Shown here piece after piece: positions 36,094 to 45,043 of a stretch of DNA of 64,000 nt (the stretch's first letter is position 1; every line of letters starts with the position of its first letter). Origin of the DNA: Gordonia jinghuaiqii (GTDB lineage: Bacteria; Actinomycetota; Actinomycetes; Mycobacteriales; Mycobacteriaceae); assembly GCF_014041935.1 (NCBI RefSeq), contig NZ_CP059491.1:2790001-2854000 (forward strand), written 5' to 3'. A program made the translations under genes and the position numbers. The notes under the pieces were generated by a model. The model did not search any database and was not told the origin of the DNA. It was given only the letters and a program-made list of their open reading frames with translations.

Positions 36094-36945
36094 ATGGACC
36101 GTGATGCCCTCGCCGGTTTCCTCAAGAACCGGCGCGACAGCCTGCAGCCGTCGGATGTGGGTGTGGTGACCGGGCCGCGGCGACGCACCGCGGGCCTGCG
36201 CCGCGAAGAGGTGGCGCAGCTGGCGGCGATGTCGACCGACTATTACACGCGTCTCGAACAACGACGCGGACCCCAACCCAGCACACAGATGCTGGCCGCA
36301 CTCACCCGCGCGCTGCGCCTCACACCCGACGAACGGGACTACATGTACCGCGTCGCCGGACACAGTGCGCCGGACCGCATCGTCGGTTCGGACTACATCG
36401 CGCCGGGTCTCATGCGTGTTCTGGACCGGCTCACCGACACGCCTGCACTGATCATCTCCGCACTCGGCGAGACCTTGGTCCAGAACGACTCCGCCCGAGC
36501 ATTGTTCGGCGACGTCAGCCATCTGACAGGCTTCGAGCGGAGCGCCATCTACCGCTGGTTCGCCCGACCGGACCAGGAGCGGTGGCGCTATCCGCCCGAC
36601 GACCACGACCGGCAGAGCCGAGCCCAGGTGGCGTCACTGAGAGCCGCCTACGGAGCCATGGGTGCGGATTCTCGCGCCGGTGCCCTCGTCGGCGAGCTCT
36701 CGCGACTCAGCAGCGAGTTCGGACATCTGTGGCGGACCCAAGTGGTGAGCAGGCGGTTCGAGGACCACAAAACGCTGATCCACCCCGAGCTGGGGTCCAT
36801 CGAAGTCGACTGCCAGGCATTGTTCACCGAAGACGCGAGTCAGGTGCTGCTGGTACTGACGGCCGCGCCGAGAACCGATGCCGCGGGCAAGATCGAGTTG
36901 TTGAATGTTCTTGGTACACAGCGGATGGAGTCCGCAGGCCGGTGA
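36094..36945 (+). CDS. XRE-type transcriptional regulator with MmyB-like ligand-binding domain
   Basis: 283-residue regulator. Residues 8-80 form a helix-turn-helix (GPRRRTAGLRREEVAQLAAM; YTRLEQRRGPQPS), the common actinobacterial opening of MmyB-type proteins. The rest is a PAS-like domain (DTPALIISALGETLVQNDSA) that binds ligands such as fatty acids in characterised members. ATG 36094 was chosen; the frame upstream reads across the divergent SDR promoter. It probably controls the adjacent SDR gene. Confidence 0.88.
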   Translation: MDRDALAGFLKNRRDSLQPSDVGVVTGPRRRTAGLRREEVAQLAAMSTDYYTRLEQRRGPQPSTQMLAALTRALRLTPDERDYMYRVAGHSAPDRIVGSDYIAPGLMRVLDRLTDTPALIISALGETLVQNDSARALFGDVSHLTGFERSAIYRWFARPDQERWRYPPDDHDRQSRAQVASLRAAYGAMGADSRAGALVGELSRLSSEFGHLWRTQVVSRRFEDHKTLIHPELGSIEVDCQALFTEDASQVLLVLTAAPRTDAAGKIELLNVLGTQRMESAGR

Positions 36946-37000
36946 CGTCCACGGCCGATCACCCGTCGAGGAGCCCGGGAGGTCCACGAGAGGAGCGATG

Positions 37001-37429
37001 ATGAGTAAGCGGCCAATACCCTTCGCGGTCGACGAGCACGGGAGGTTCTTCCACGGCACGAAGGCCGGCCTGGAGGTCGGTCAGCTGCTGACCGCCGGCT
37101 TCGGGTCGAATTTCGAAGAGGGACGCACTTCGAACCACATCTACTTCACCGGGACGCTCGACGCTGCCACCTGGGGCGCAGAGCTCGCAGACGGCGAGGG
37201 GCGCGGACGGATCTACATCGTCGAACCGACCGGCGCCTTTCACGACGACCCCAACGTGACCGACAAGAAGTTACCGGGCAATCCGACGCGCTCGTTCCGG
37301 TCGACGGAGCCGGTCCGCGTCGTCGGCGAGATCGAGAACTGGGTGGGTCACGATCCCGAGCAGCTGAAGGCGATGCTCGACTCCCTGGCCGAACTTCGAC
37401 GCAGCGGTGCGGCCGAGATCTACGACTGA
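37001..37429 (+). CDS. arr: NAD+-rifampin ADP-ribosyltransferase (Arr family)
   Basis: 142-residue enzyme that, in characterised homologues, transfers ADP-ribose from NAD+ to the C23 hydroxyl of rifampin and so inactivates it. The active-site trio of Arr proteins is recognisable: His18 (FFHGTKAGL), Tyr48 (NHIYFTGTLD) and Asp83 (FHDDPNVTDKKLPGNP). The Asp segment and GRGRIYIVEPTG are highly typical. Two ATGs are adjacent; 37001 has better spacing from GAGAGGAG than 36998. It is probably chromosomal and intrinsic, since no mobile element surrounds it. Its 3' end overlaps the converging marR by 10 nt. Confidence 0.93.
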   Translation: MSKRPIPFAVDEHGRFFHGTKAGLEVGQLLTAGFGSNFEEGRTSNHIYFTGTLDAATWGAELADGEGRGRIYIVEPTGAFHDDPNVTDKKLPGNPTRSFRSTEPVRVVGEIENWVGHDPEQLKAMLDSLAELRRSGAAEIYD

Positions 37430-37890
37430 CCGTCGGGACGGGCGTTGATCCGCTTGCCGATGGCGGCGAGCTGGCGGATCTGCGTGCGCGTGAGCCGGTC
37501 GACGACGAGTTCGCGGACGTTGGCAAGGTACCCCGGTGCGGTCTCGACAACCTTCGCCCAACCCGATTCGGTGAGAACAGCATTGGTGAACCGGCCGTCG
37601 TCGGGGCACGCGTGTCGCTCGACCCATCCGCGCTTCTCGAGGCGGCCGACGACGTGGGACAGACGCGACAGCGACCCGTAGGACAGCTCCGCGAGTTCAC
37701 TCATGCGCAGTGTGCGTTCGGGTGCCTCGGACAACGCGGACATCACCTCGTACTCGAAGTGGGTGAGCTGGGCGTCGCGAAGCAGCTGTGCATCGAGGGC
37801 GTGGGGGAGACGCGCGAGAGCGGTCGCCACCTGAATCCAGGCGTCCATCTCCTCGTCGTCGAGCCACCTCGGCTCCGGCTCAGTGGGCAT
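37420..37890 (-). CDS. MarR-family transcriptional regulator
   Basis: 156-residue winged-helix regulator: a dimerisation helix, then a DNA-binding core (LRMSELAELSYGSLSRLSHV, recognition helix) and wing (GWVERHACPDDGRFTNAVLT, with the conserved DGR), then a C-terminal dimerisation helix. It is divergent from doxX, and two palindromes lie in the 115-bp interval, so it likely represses both genes in response to an electrophile or phenolic. It converges with arr (10-nt overlap), which is probably incidental. Confidence 0.9.
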   Translation of the reverse strand: MPTEPEPRWLDDEEMDAWIQVATALARLPHALDAQLLRDAQLTHFEYEVMSALSEAPERTLRMSELAELSYGSLSRLSHVVGRLEKRGWVERHACPDDGRFTNAVLTESGWAKVVETAPGYLANVRELVVDRLTRTQIRQLAAIGKRINARPDGQS

Positions 37891-37928
37891 TTGCGCAGTG
37901 TATCGGAGCCGCGGCGGCCAGACCTCGT

Positions 37929-37940
37929 TTGACGCGTCAA
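37929..37940. promoter_or_regulatory. Palindromic operator 1 between marR and doxX
   Basis: Perfect 12-bp palindrome TTGACGCGTCAA, 38 bp upstream of the marR start. It matches the second site with one difference; together they are good candidates for MarR binding. Confidence 0.8.
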
Positions 37941-37961
37941 CTATTGCCTCCTAGTCTCAAG

Positions 37962-37973
37962 TTGACGCATCAA
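37962..37973. promoter_or_regulatory. Palindromic operator 2 between marR and doxX
   Basis: TTGACGCATCAA, 32 bp upstream of the doxX ATG and 33 bp (centre to centre) from operator 1, about three helical turns, so two dimers would sit on the same DNA face. Confidence 0.8.
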
Positions 37974-38005
37974 GTCACATTCTTCGACATTAAGGCAATC
38001 CCGTC

Positions 38006-38470
38006 ATGACAAATCCCATCGTTCGTAGCGTGGGCATCCTGCTCGGCCGTGTCGCTCTCGGCGTGATCTTCCTCGCCCACGGCCTCCAGAAGTTCCAGCA
38101 GAACGGCTGGTCGGGCCCCCAGACGGGCTTCGACATGATGGGTGTGCCGGTGGCATCGCTCTCGGCCTTCGTGGTCACCTGGCTCGAGATCCTCGGCGGC
38201 ATCGCCCTGATCGTGGGACTGCTGACGCCGATCGTCGGGGCGCTGCTCGCCCTGACGATGGTCGGCGCACTGTTCATCACCCACATCGACAACGGCATCT
38301 GGGCGTCGGACGGCGGCTACGAGCTGGTGTTGTCGCTCGCGGCCGGCGCGCTTCTGCTCGCCGTCGCCGGCGCCGGACGCTTCAGCGTCGACGCACTTCT
38401 CGGGTCGAAGGTCAGCTGGCTGGCCGCCGACGACGCACGGTCCCGTGATCTGGCCGGCGCCACCAACTGA
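38006..38470 (+). CDS. DoxX family membrane protein
   Basis: 154-residue four-span membrane protein with the DoxX opening GRVALGVIFLAHGLQKF and VTWLEILGGIALIVGLLTPI. Mycobacterial DoxX works with an oxidoreductase in thiol and oxidative-stress defence; in other bacteria MarR-controlled DoxX genes respond to quinones. It is divergent from marR with paired palindromic sites, and followed 16 nt later by a terminator, so it is monocistronic. The ATG follows a weak AAGG site. Confidence 0.88.
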   Translation: MTNPIVRSVGILLGRVALGVIFLAHGLQKFQQNGWSGPQTGFDMMGVPVASLSAFVVTWLEILGGIALIVGLLTPIVGALLALTMVGALFITHIDNGIWASDGGYELVLSLAAGALLLAVAGAGRFSVDALLGSKVSWLAADDARSRDLAGATN

Positions 38471-38486
38471 ATCGGACCACCCTGCC

Positions 38487-38520
38487 ACGGACCCGCATCC
38501 CTCCCGGGGTGCGGGTCCGT
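38487..38520 (+). terminator. Hairpin terminator after doxX
   Basis: 15-bp stem with one G-T pair (ACGGACCCGCATCCC and GGGGTGCGGGTCCGT) and a TCCC loop, followed by TGTATCT. No long T-run. Confidence 0.82.
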
Positions 38521-38610
38521 TGTATCTGCTCCGACCCCGGGCCGTGGCCTAGAGTCGCGGTGCGGGCGTCGACGTCGCCGGTGGCCCCGCTACGCCGAGA
38601 GATGAGGGAC

Positions 38611-38970
38611 ATGACCTGGTTGATGCTGATCGCCGCCATCGCCTCCGAAGTCGCCGCGACCCTGTCGCTGAAGGGCTCGGAGACCACGCCGGCCCTGTAC
38701 ATCGTCGTCGTGGTCGGCTACGCGATCGCATTCGCGTTGCTGGCCGCAGTCCTGAAGCGGGGCATGGGAATCGGCGTGGCATACGGGGTCTGGTCGGCGT
38801 CGGGCGTCGCCCTCACCGCGATTCTGGCGACGTGGATCTTCGGTGAGGCCTTCAGCCCCGTCATGGGTATGGGTATCGCATGCATCGTGATCGGCGTCAT
38901 CCTGGTCGAAACCGGTTCGCAGTCGCACGCGGAGCAATCCCGGGTCGACGCGATCCACGGTGAGGCGTGA
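38611..38970 (+). CDS. SMR family multidrug/quaternary ammonium transporter subunit 1
   Basis: 119-residue four-span small multidrug resistance protein. The essential membrane Glu is present in span 1 (IAAIASEVAATLSLKGSE, Glu at about 13), and GVAYGVWSASGVALTAILA marks span 3. ATG 38611 gives the usual N-terminus; an in-frame ATG lies at 38602. A C-terminal hydrophilic tail of about 15 residues is present. It overlaps the next SMR gene by 4 nt (GTGA), so the two probably form a heterodimeric pump or a Gdx-like guanidinium exporter pair. Confidence 0.9.
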   Translation: MTWLMLIAAIASEVAATLSLKGSETTPALYIVVVVGYAIAFALLAAVLKRGMGIGVAYGVWSASGVALTAILATWIFGEAFSPVMGMGIACIVIGVILVETGSQSHAEQSRVDAIHGEA

Positions 38971-39293
38971 GCATGGCCTACGCGTTCATCGTTCTCGCCA
39001 TCATCGCCGAGGTCACCGCGACCCTGGCACTCCGCGTCGCGACCGACGGACGGCCACGTGCCTATGCCGTCGTCGCGGTCGGATACGTCACCGCCTTCGT
39101 CTCCTTGACCGTCGGATTGCGGCACGGCGTACCGCTGGGCGTCGCATACGGGATCTGGGCGGCGGCAGGGGTCGCCGCCACGGCGGTCGCGGCACACTTT
39201 CTCTTCGGTGAACAGCTCAACCGCCGGATGGTCGCGGGGATCGGCGTCATCGTCGTCGGGGTACTGCTCGTCGAACTCGGCGCCATCCACTGA
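38967..39293 (+). CDS. SMR family transporter subunit 2
   Basis: 108-residue four-span partner of the preceding gene, with Glu in span 1 (LAIIAEVTATLALRVATDG) and GVAYGIWAAAGVAATAVAA in span 3. GTG 38967 overlaps the first gene's stop; ATG 38973 is an alternative. The two proteins share the same motifs but differ in loops and tail, as in paired SMR systems where subunits insert in opposite orientations. Substrate not predictable. Confidence 0.9.
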   Translation: MSMAYAFIVLAIIAEVTATLALRVATDGRPRAYAVVAVGYVTAFVSLTVGLRHGVPLGVAYGIWAAAGVAATAVAAHFLFGEQLNRRMVAGIGVIVVGVLLVELGAIH

Positions 39294-39442
39294 CCACCCC
39301 GCACACCTCTCGCAGGGCCCCGCGCTGACGGCGGACACAGCCGGCATCGACATCGAGCGCACGGGCTCATTACCACACCGAACTCGCCATGTCGCGACAA
39401 TCACCCGGAATCGCGGGAATGCGACTGTGTTTATCCTGAGGC

Positions 39443-40981
39443 GTGATCAGCTCACCAGGCCATTTCCCGACGTCAGGACGCATCCGCAATGCCGCGTTCG
39501 CGTCGAAGGTCATGTCGGCAGACGATGCGGCGAAAGTTATCCAACCCGCCGACACCGTCGCGATCAGCGGTTTCGCGAGCGCAGGTACCCCGAAAGCGGT
39601 CATTCCCGCCCTCGCGAACCGAATCCGCGACGCCCGGGCGTCCGGCGCCGACTTCACGATCAACCTCCTGACCGGCGCGTCGGTGTCCACGGAGACCGAG
39701 CGCCTGCTGGCCGAGGTCGACGGAATCGCCCTGCGCATGCCGTACCAGTCGGAGTCGACAGCACGTAAACGCATCAACGACGGGCGTATGGACTACGTCG
39801 ACATCCATCTGTCCCACGTCGCCCAGCAGGTGTGGGAGGGCTACTACGGCAGGGTCGACGTCGCTGTCGTCGAGGTCGCCGGGGTGACCGAGGCGGGCGA
39901 GTTGATCCCGTCGGCGTCGGTCGGCAACAACAAGACCTGGCTCGACGTCGCCGGCAAGGTCATCCTCGAGGTCAACTCGTGGGTCCCCGAGGCCGTGGAG
40001 GGCATGCACGACATCTACTACGGCACGGCGTTGCCACCCCACCGCAAACCGATCCAGCTCACCCGCGTCGACGATCGAATCGGGCAGCCGACGTTCCGCG
40101 TCGATCCCGCCAAGGTGGTGGCGGTCGTGGAGACCCGGGGTCGCGACAGCGCCAGTCCACTGATGCCGCCCGACGCGGTGAGCGAGGCCATCGCGAGTCA
40201 CGTCATCGAGTTCTTCGACCATGAGGTCAGGGCCGGCCGCCTGCCGGCCGACTCGCTGCTGCCGTTGCAGGCCGGGATCGGCAACGTCGCCAACGCGGTC
40301 CTCGGCGGGCTCGACCGCAGTTCGTACCGCAACCTGATGTGCTACTCCGAGGTCATCCAGGACAGCATGCTGCGCCTGATCAAGGACGGCACGGTGGAGC
40401 ACGCCTCCACTACGGCGCTCGCACTGAGCGAGGAGGGGATCGAAGAGCTCACCGCCAACATCGACTTCTACCGCCACCACATCACTCTGCGCCCGCAGGA
40501 GATCAGCAATCATCCCGAGATCGTCCGCAGGCTCGGCGTCATCGCCATGAACGGGATGCTCGAGTCCGACATCTACGGCAACGTGAACTCGACCCACGTC
40601 ATGGGTACCAAGATCATGAACGGCATCGGGGGGTCGGGCGACTTCGCCCGCAACGGCTATGTGTCGATGTTCCTCAGTCCGTCGACCGCCCGCGACGGCG
40701 CCATCTCCGCGATCGTCCCGATGACCCCGCACGTCGACCACACCGAACACGACACCCAGGTCATCGTCACCGAGCACGGACTGGCCGACCTCCGTGGGCT
40801 CTCGCCACGACGCCGGGCACCGCTCATCATCGACAAGTGCGCGCACCCGGACTTCCGTCCGCTGCTCCACGACTACTTCGCGCGGGCGGAGGCCCAGCCC
40901 GGCGCCGGCCAGACCCCGCACATCCTCGGCGAGGCCTTCGGTTTCCATCAGCGCTACCTGGAGACCGGCTCCATGCGCTGA
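39443..40981 (+). CDS. Acetyl-CoA hydrolase/transferase family (succinate:acetate CoA-transferase type)
   Basis: 512-residue class I CoA-transferase of the Ach1/AarC family, which swaps CoA between succinate and acetate (or propionate). Visible: ADTVAISGFASAGTPKAVIP (CoA-binding loop), LPLQAGIGNVANAVLGGL, and the C-terminal GGSGDFARNGYVSMF and ADLRGLSPRRRA segments typical of the family. GTG 39443 is the only plausible start near the conserved region. It may help balance acetyl- and propionyl-CoA from lipid or steroid breakdown; this link is inference. Monocistronic, with two hairpin repeats downstream. Confidence 0.88.
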   Translation: MISSPGHFPTSGRIRNAAFASKVMSADDAAKVIQPADTVAISGFASAGTPKAVIPALANRIRDARASGADFTINLLTGASVSTETERLLAEVDGIALRMPYQSESTARKRINDGRMDYVDIHLSHVAQQVWEGYYGRVDVAVVEVAGVTEAGELIPSASVGNNKTWLDVAGKVILEVNSWVPEAVEGMHDIYYGTALPPHRKPIQLTRVDDRIGQPTFRVDPAKVVAVVETRGRDSASPLMPPDAVSEAIASHVIEFFDHEVRAGRLPADSLLPLQAGIGNVANAVLGGLDRSSYRNLMCYSEVIQDSMLRLIKDGTVEHASTTALALSEEGIEELTANIDFYRHHITLRPQEISNHPEIVRRLGVIAMNGMLESDIYGNVNSTHVMGTKIMNGIGGSGDFARNGYVSMFLSPSTARDGAISAIVPMTPHVDHTEHDTQVIVTEHGLADLRGLSPRRRAPLIIDKCAHPDFRPLLHDYFARAEAQPGAGQTPHILGEAFGFHQRYLETGSMR

Positions 40982-40987
40982 CGGCAA

Positions 40988-41034
40988 CGACGACGCGGGT
41001 CCCCGCGGGACGACGACGCGGGTCCCCCGCGGGA
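40988..41034. repeat. Two tandem hairpin-forming repeats (23 and 24 bp)
   Basis: Copy one (40988-41010) and copy two (41011-41034) differ by one added C. Each contains CGCGGG and CCCGCG arms around TC or TCC, so each can fold as a small hairpin. They start 7 nt after the CoA-transferase stop and 23 nt before the stop of the converging BrkB gene, so they may act as a bidirectional terminator. Confidence 0.85.
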
Positions 41035-41056
41035 CGATGCGGCTTGCCCACGGCAG

Positions 41057-42070
41057 TCACCGGGGGTCGGTGTCCGCGCGATCGCTGTCCGTCGGCTCGG
41101 CGTGACCGTTGTCGCGCGGATTGTCGAAGAACACGTCGATTTCCTGAAAACCCTTGTTGCGCTGCGCGCGAACCTGAGCCGAATACGCCGCCTCGTCGCC
41201 CCTCGTGAGGCTGACGTTGTCGGTGAACGGGGTGAGCAGCGACCGCGGGTAGAGGTGGTCGACGCGAACGGCGTTGGCCTCCAGACACACCACGATCACG
41301 ATGGCCGACACATAGAGGAACGCCAGCAGACCCAGCACGATCGCGAAGACTCCGTTGGTCGCGTCGGTGTTGCCGATGATGTGCTGGACGTACACCGCCC
41401 CGAAGGTCTGGATCACCTGCCAGCACACCGCCGCCGCCGCGGCGCCGGGCAACACATCACGGACCGAGACGTCACGGGCGGTGCCGATGCGGAACGCGAT
41501 CGTGAACACCCCGGTGCTCAGGATCACCGATCCGATGACGGTGACCCAGCGGCCGAGGAGACCCAGTTCGAAGGCCGCCGAGACGCCGTTGACCACGGTC
41601 AGTCCGATGATCGCGAACCCGATCGTCGACAACAGCAGCAGGCCTCGCAGTCGCGCGAAGATCGGATCCGGACGTTCGTTGCGGGGCACCGCCCAGATCG
41701 TGTTCATCGCGTTCTGGGCGGCCACGGCGACTCCCAGCCCGCCGTAGAGCGAGACCACGACGCCGATGACGATCGCCGGAACACCGCCGCTGAGTTTTTC
41801 CGGCTCCTCGAGCTGACCGCCGATGACCGGGATCTGACTCATCGCCGAGTCCAGGATGCGCTGTTGCAGATCGGGATTGTCGGCCAGCACGATGCCGAGG
41901 ATCGTGGCGAACAGCAGGAGCAGCGGGAACAGCGAGATGAACGCGTAGTAGGCGCACAGAGCGGCCAGGTAGGCGCCCTGATCGTCGACGAACTTGTAGA
42001 TGACGGCCAGGGGAAAGCCGGTCGCCGGATGGCGTCGTTGGAAGTTGTCGACGCGTTCGGACAGCGACAC
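41057..42070 (-). CDS. YihY/BrkB family membrane protein (copy 1)
   Basis: 337-residue inner-membrane protein with six spans. Hallmarks: YLAALCAYYAFISLFPLLLLF near the N-terminus, the family's SxFPxLL motif, and DATNGVFAIVLGLLAFLYVSAIVIVVCLEANAV near the C-terminus. GTG 42070 has an AAGGG site and starts close to the conserved region; an upstream in-frame GTG at 42151 directly abuts the next gene and is the alternative. The historic RNase BN label for this family is not supported. A paralogue lies at 49147-50205. Confidence 0.85.
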   Translation of the reverse strand: MSLSERVDNFQRRHPATGFPLAVIYKFVDDQGAYLAALCAYYAFISLFPLLLLFATILGIVLADNPDLQQRILDSAMSQIPVIGGQLEEPEKLSGGVPAIVIGVVVSLYGGLGVAVAAQNAMNTIWAVPRNERPDPIFARLRGLLLLSTIGFAIIGLTVVNGVSAAFELGLLGRWVTVIGSVILSTGVFTIAFRIGTARDVSVRDVLPGAAAAAVCWQVIQTFGAVYVQHIIGNTDATNGVFAIVLGLLAFLYVSAIVIVVCLEANAVRVDHLYPRSLLTPFTDNVSLTRGDEAAYSAQVRAQRNKGFQEIDVFFDNPRDNGHAEPTDSDRADTDPR

Positions 42071-42151
42071 CCACTCACCCTTTTCGTCGATGTCCGGTCG
42101 TACCGAACACCTCTCGTCATCGGTTTGTGCTGACTGTAGCCCCACCTGCAC

Positions 42152-43519
42152 TCACATGGAGGCAGTCGCTGCGGCACGCCGACCGGCGAACGGGTCGGCC
42201 ACCGGCACGCGCAGCGCGCGCAACGGTTTCCCGAGTCGCCAGTAGGCCAGGCCCGCCAGCCCCCGAGGGAAGAACCGCGAGGTCGTGGTGACCTGGACAC
42301 CCTGATCGGCACCGTCGGTCTCGCACAGCCCGTACTCGACATAGGCACGCCCGAACCTGCCGTCGGCCACGCGGATCCGCACCAGATCGGGGTGTCGGGC
42401 TTCGACGACATCGCCACGATGACCGGCCGATCGATTGCATGCGTCCCACGTGTCGGCGGCGCGGCGCTCCTCCGCCGAGTGGTGGGTCACCTCCTCGAAC
42501 ATCTCCTCGCCAGCCCATTTCGGGTCGGTGGGGATGGGCTCCGCGGGAGACGTGTCGGCAGTCGCGTTGGACCATGACGCCGGTCCGTCGCCGCGAGCCG
42601 CACGGTTCAGTGTCTGCGCCACGGCCTGCGAGTACGGGGTCAGCCCGCCGGGCGGCCGGGGGATGATCGCGTCGACGACCCGGTCACGGCACACCGCGTC
42701 GCATTCCAGCGATTCGATGAGCGGCCGCACGATCTTTCCCCGAATCGGCGTGACGAACCTGACCCAGCGGCTGGCCACCGACGGGGTGAGGAACGGCAGG
42801 ACGATCATCGTGCGCGGTCGCAGCCCCGCGACCTCGGCGTAGACCTGCATCATGTCGCCGTACTCGAGAACATCGGGACCGCCGATGTCCCAGGTCCGCG
42901 ACTCCGGCACGAACGCAGTGGCCGCTTCGACGAGGTAGTGCAGTGCGTCGCCGACCGCGATGGGCTGGATTCTGTTGTGCACCCACCGGGGCGTGGTCAT
43001 CGCCGGAAGGCGTTCGGTGAGATGGCGGATCAGTTCGAACGACGCCGAACCCGAACCGATCAGGGTGCCGGCCTGGAGCGCGATCGTCTCGACCGGCGAG
43101 TCGATGAGGATGTCGCCGACCTCGGCTCGGGAGGCCAGATGCTCGGAGAGCGAGGTGTTCTCCGGGTGCAGCCCACCGAGATAGACGATGCGCGACACCC
43201 CGCACTCCTGCGCAGCCGCCACCACGTTCTCGGCGGAACGACGTTCCTCGGCAGCGAAGTCGGCGTCGCCGCTCATCGAGTGCACCAGGTGGTAGACGAC
43301 GTCGACCCCGTCGAAGGCGGCGATGAGCGAGTCCCGATCGGCGAGATCGCCGCGGACGACCTCGGCGTCACGGTCGGCGAGCCAAGGCGCGCCGCGCAGC
43401 TTCGACGGTGTCCGTGCCAGCGCACGGACGCGGTGGCCGCGAGCCAGCAGCCGAGGTGCCAGCCGACCGCCGACGTAACCGGTGGCCCCGGTGACCAGGC
43501 ATGTACGCGACTCGTTCAC
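42152..43519 (-). CDS. NAD(P)-binding atypical SDR with C-terminal DUF2867-like domain
   Basis: 455-residue two-domain protein. The first 290 residues are an atypical (complex-I NDUFA9-like) SDR with the GATGYVGGRLAPRLLARGHR nucleotide motif and a VVYHLVHSM strand. The last 150 residues match the DUF2867 pattern, ending RFFPRGLAGLAYWRLGKPLR. GTG 43519 is preceded by AGAGGAGAG. It probably binds NADPH and an unknown substrate; similar proteins are annotated as nucleoside-diphosphate-sugar epimerases without evidence. It sits 81 nt upstream of the BrkB copy on the same strand. Confidence 0.83.
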   Translation of the reverse strand: MNESRTCLVTGATGYVGGRLAPRLLARGHRVRALARTPSKLRGAPWLADRDAEVVRGDLADRDSLIAAFDGVDVVYHLVHSMSGDADFAAEERRSAENVVAAAQECGVSRIVYLGGLHPENTSLSEHLASRAEVGDILIDSPVETIALQAGTLIGSGSASFELIRHLTERLPAMTTPRWVHNRIQPIAVGDALHYLVEAATAFVPESRTWDIGGPDVLEYGDMMQVYAEVAGLRPRTMIVLPFLTPSVASRWVRFVTPIRGKIVRPLIESLECDAVCRDRVVDAIIPRPPGGLTPYSQAVAQTLNRAARGDGPASWSNATADTSPAEPIPTDPKWAGEEMFEEVTHHSAEERRAADTWDACNRSAGHRGDVVEARHPDLVRIRVADGRFGRAYVEYGLCETDGADQGVQVTTTSRFFPRGLAGLAYWRLGKPLRALRVPVADPFAGRRAAATASM

Positions 43520-43672
43520 GTCTCTCCTCTGTGGATCAGGTTCTCCCACAGGCTAGGACGTGATCATCCCGATCGGAGACGCTCGGCAACGCTCGGTGCC
43601 GGATCGTTTCTCAGGCCACGGATTCGTCACGATGGTCACGGTGAAGCCATCGCCGACTGATCGTCCGAATGG

Positions 43673-44932
43673 TCACGCTCCACGTCCAGCCTTGGCGTTC
43701 AACCACGTCAGCGCCTGCAGTTCGGTCACCAACCCGATCCCGTGGCCGAGGAACGTGCCGGGCAGAACCGTCGGCAGGTACATGGTCTCCACTGTCACGT
43801 CGGCACCGCCGGCTCGCCAGGACCGCACCATCCGGTCGGTTCCCCGGGCGTCGACGACGTCGTCACCGCGATTCTGTGTGACGAACACCGGCATGCTCGG
43901 CGCGACCCGGCCCAGCCGCTGATCGTTGACCGCGGTGGCCCATGGTTCCGAACGCAGGTGGGCGGCGATCGGCCGGCCGTCCTTGGTGTAGAAGCGGGTC
44001 GGCACAAACGGATTCATGCGCATCACGTCGAAGACGCAGTAGGTGTTGACCTGTCGCAGGATCTGTCTTCCCAGCGGATTGAACGGGGCGAGGAACGCGG
44101 CTCGATGCTGCGGATACGCGGCGATGAAACCGTTGACCACCCAGCCGACGCCGCCGCCGAGCAAGCTGCCGTCGCCCAGGCGGGCCAGGTCGGCGAGTTC
44201 GGGCGCGGGCGCTCCGGCGAATGCCGCGAAGATGGGCAGTTCAGGCGCATACGACGAGGCGAGCTCCGCCCCCGCGCCCGCGGCGAAACCGCCCTCGGAA
44301 TAACCCCACAGAGCGACCGGTGCCTCGGCACTGACACCGAACCGCGGATTTCTCGCCACCCGGGCCATGTCCAGCATCGAGGTGCCCAGTGATCGCCGAT
44401 TGAGGTAGGGGTGGTCACCGGGGGTGCCCAGGCCCTCGTAGTCGGTCATCGCGACGGCATACCCGCTGGCCAAGAGCCCACCGATGGCGAGCTCTTCGTA
44501 TTGCTGCCCGTATCGCAACAACTTCGACGGCGCGCATTGGTCGCCGGCACCGATGGTTCCGGAGCCGATCACGACCAGCGGCCGCTCACCCCGTCCGGGC
44601 CACGGGGTGCGGGGGACCAGGACCGTGCCCGTCACCGCGGTGGGCCGGTCCCGGGCACCGGTGCTCGCATACATCACGGTGGTGGTCCGGGCGTCGATGT
44701 TGGCCCCGGTGAACGGAATGACCGCCGCGTACGAGGGCGCCGATCGGATGAGTGCGCCGGGCTTACTGTCGAATACGCTCGGCGGGGAGTAGAACCCGGC
44801 GAACGGATCGGCGGCGACAGGACCCGTTCCCAGTGCGCACGTCGCCGACGCTGCGACGACGAGGCCGGTGAGGACTCGCTTCCACCGTCCGGCGCGCGGA
44901 GACGTCCTCGACCGCGCGCCGCGATGGAGCAT
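43673..44932 (-). CDS. Secreted lipase (LIP/secretory lipase family)
   Basis: 419-residue exported alpha/beta-hydrolase. An N-terminal basic region and signal peptide (VLTGLVVAASATCALGTGPV) end near VAADP. The nucleophile elbow is GYSEGG at about residue 190, with catalytic Asp and His expected in NRGDDVVDA and FLGHGIGLV. The family hydrolyses triacylglycerols or esters outside the cell. ATG 44932 was chosen for its AGGG site; the ATG at 44965 would lengthen the signal peptide by 11 residues. Monocistronic. Confidence 0.87.
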   Translation of the reverse strand: MLHRGARSRTSPRAGRWKRVLTGLVVAASATCALGTGPVAADPFAGFYSPPSVFDSKPGALIRSAPSYAAVIPFTGANIDARTTTVMYASTGARDRPTAVTGTVLVPRTPWPGRGERPLVVIGSGTIGAGDQCAPSKLLRYGQQYEELAIGGLLASGYAVAMTDYEGLGTPGDHPYLNRRSLGTSMLDMARVARNPRFGVSAEAPVALWGYSEGGFAAGAGAELASSYAPELPIFAAFAGAPAPELADLARLGDGSLLGGGVGWVVNGFIAAYPQHRAAFLAPFNPLGRQILRQVNTYCVFDVMRMNPFVPTRFYTKDGRPIAAHLRSEPWATAVNDQRLGRVAPSMPVFVTQNRGDDVVDARGTDRMVRSWRAGGADVTVETMYLPTVLPGTFLGHGIGLVTELQALTWLNAKAGRGA

Positions 44933-45043
44933 GAACGAACCCTGTCGACTGCCCCCGATGGCCATTCATCCATTTGTGGTCCGGGCGCCCCGTCTGTCAA
45001 GACCCGCGGCCGTGACAGTCCTGGTCGACGAGCGTTCAGCGCC

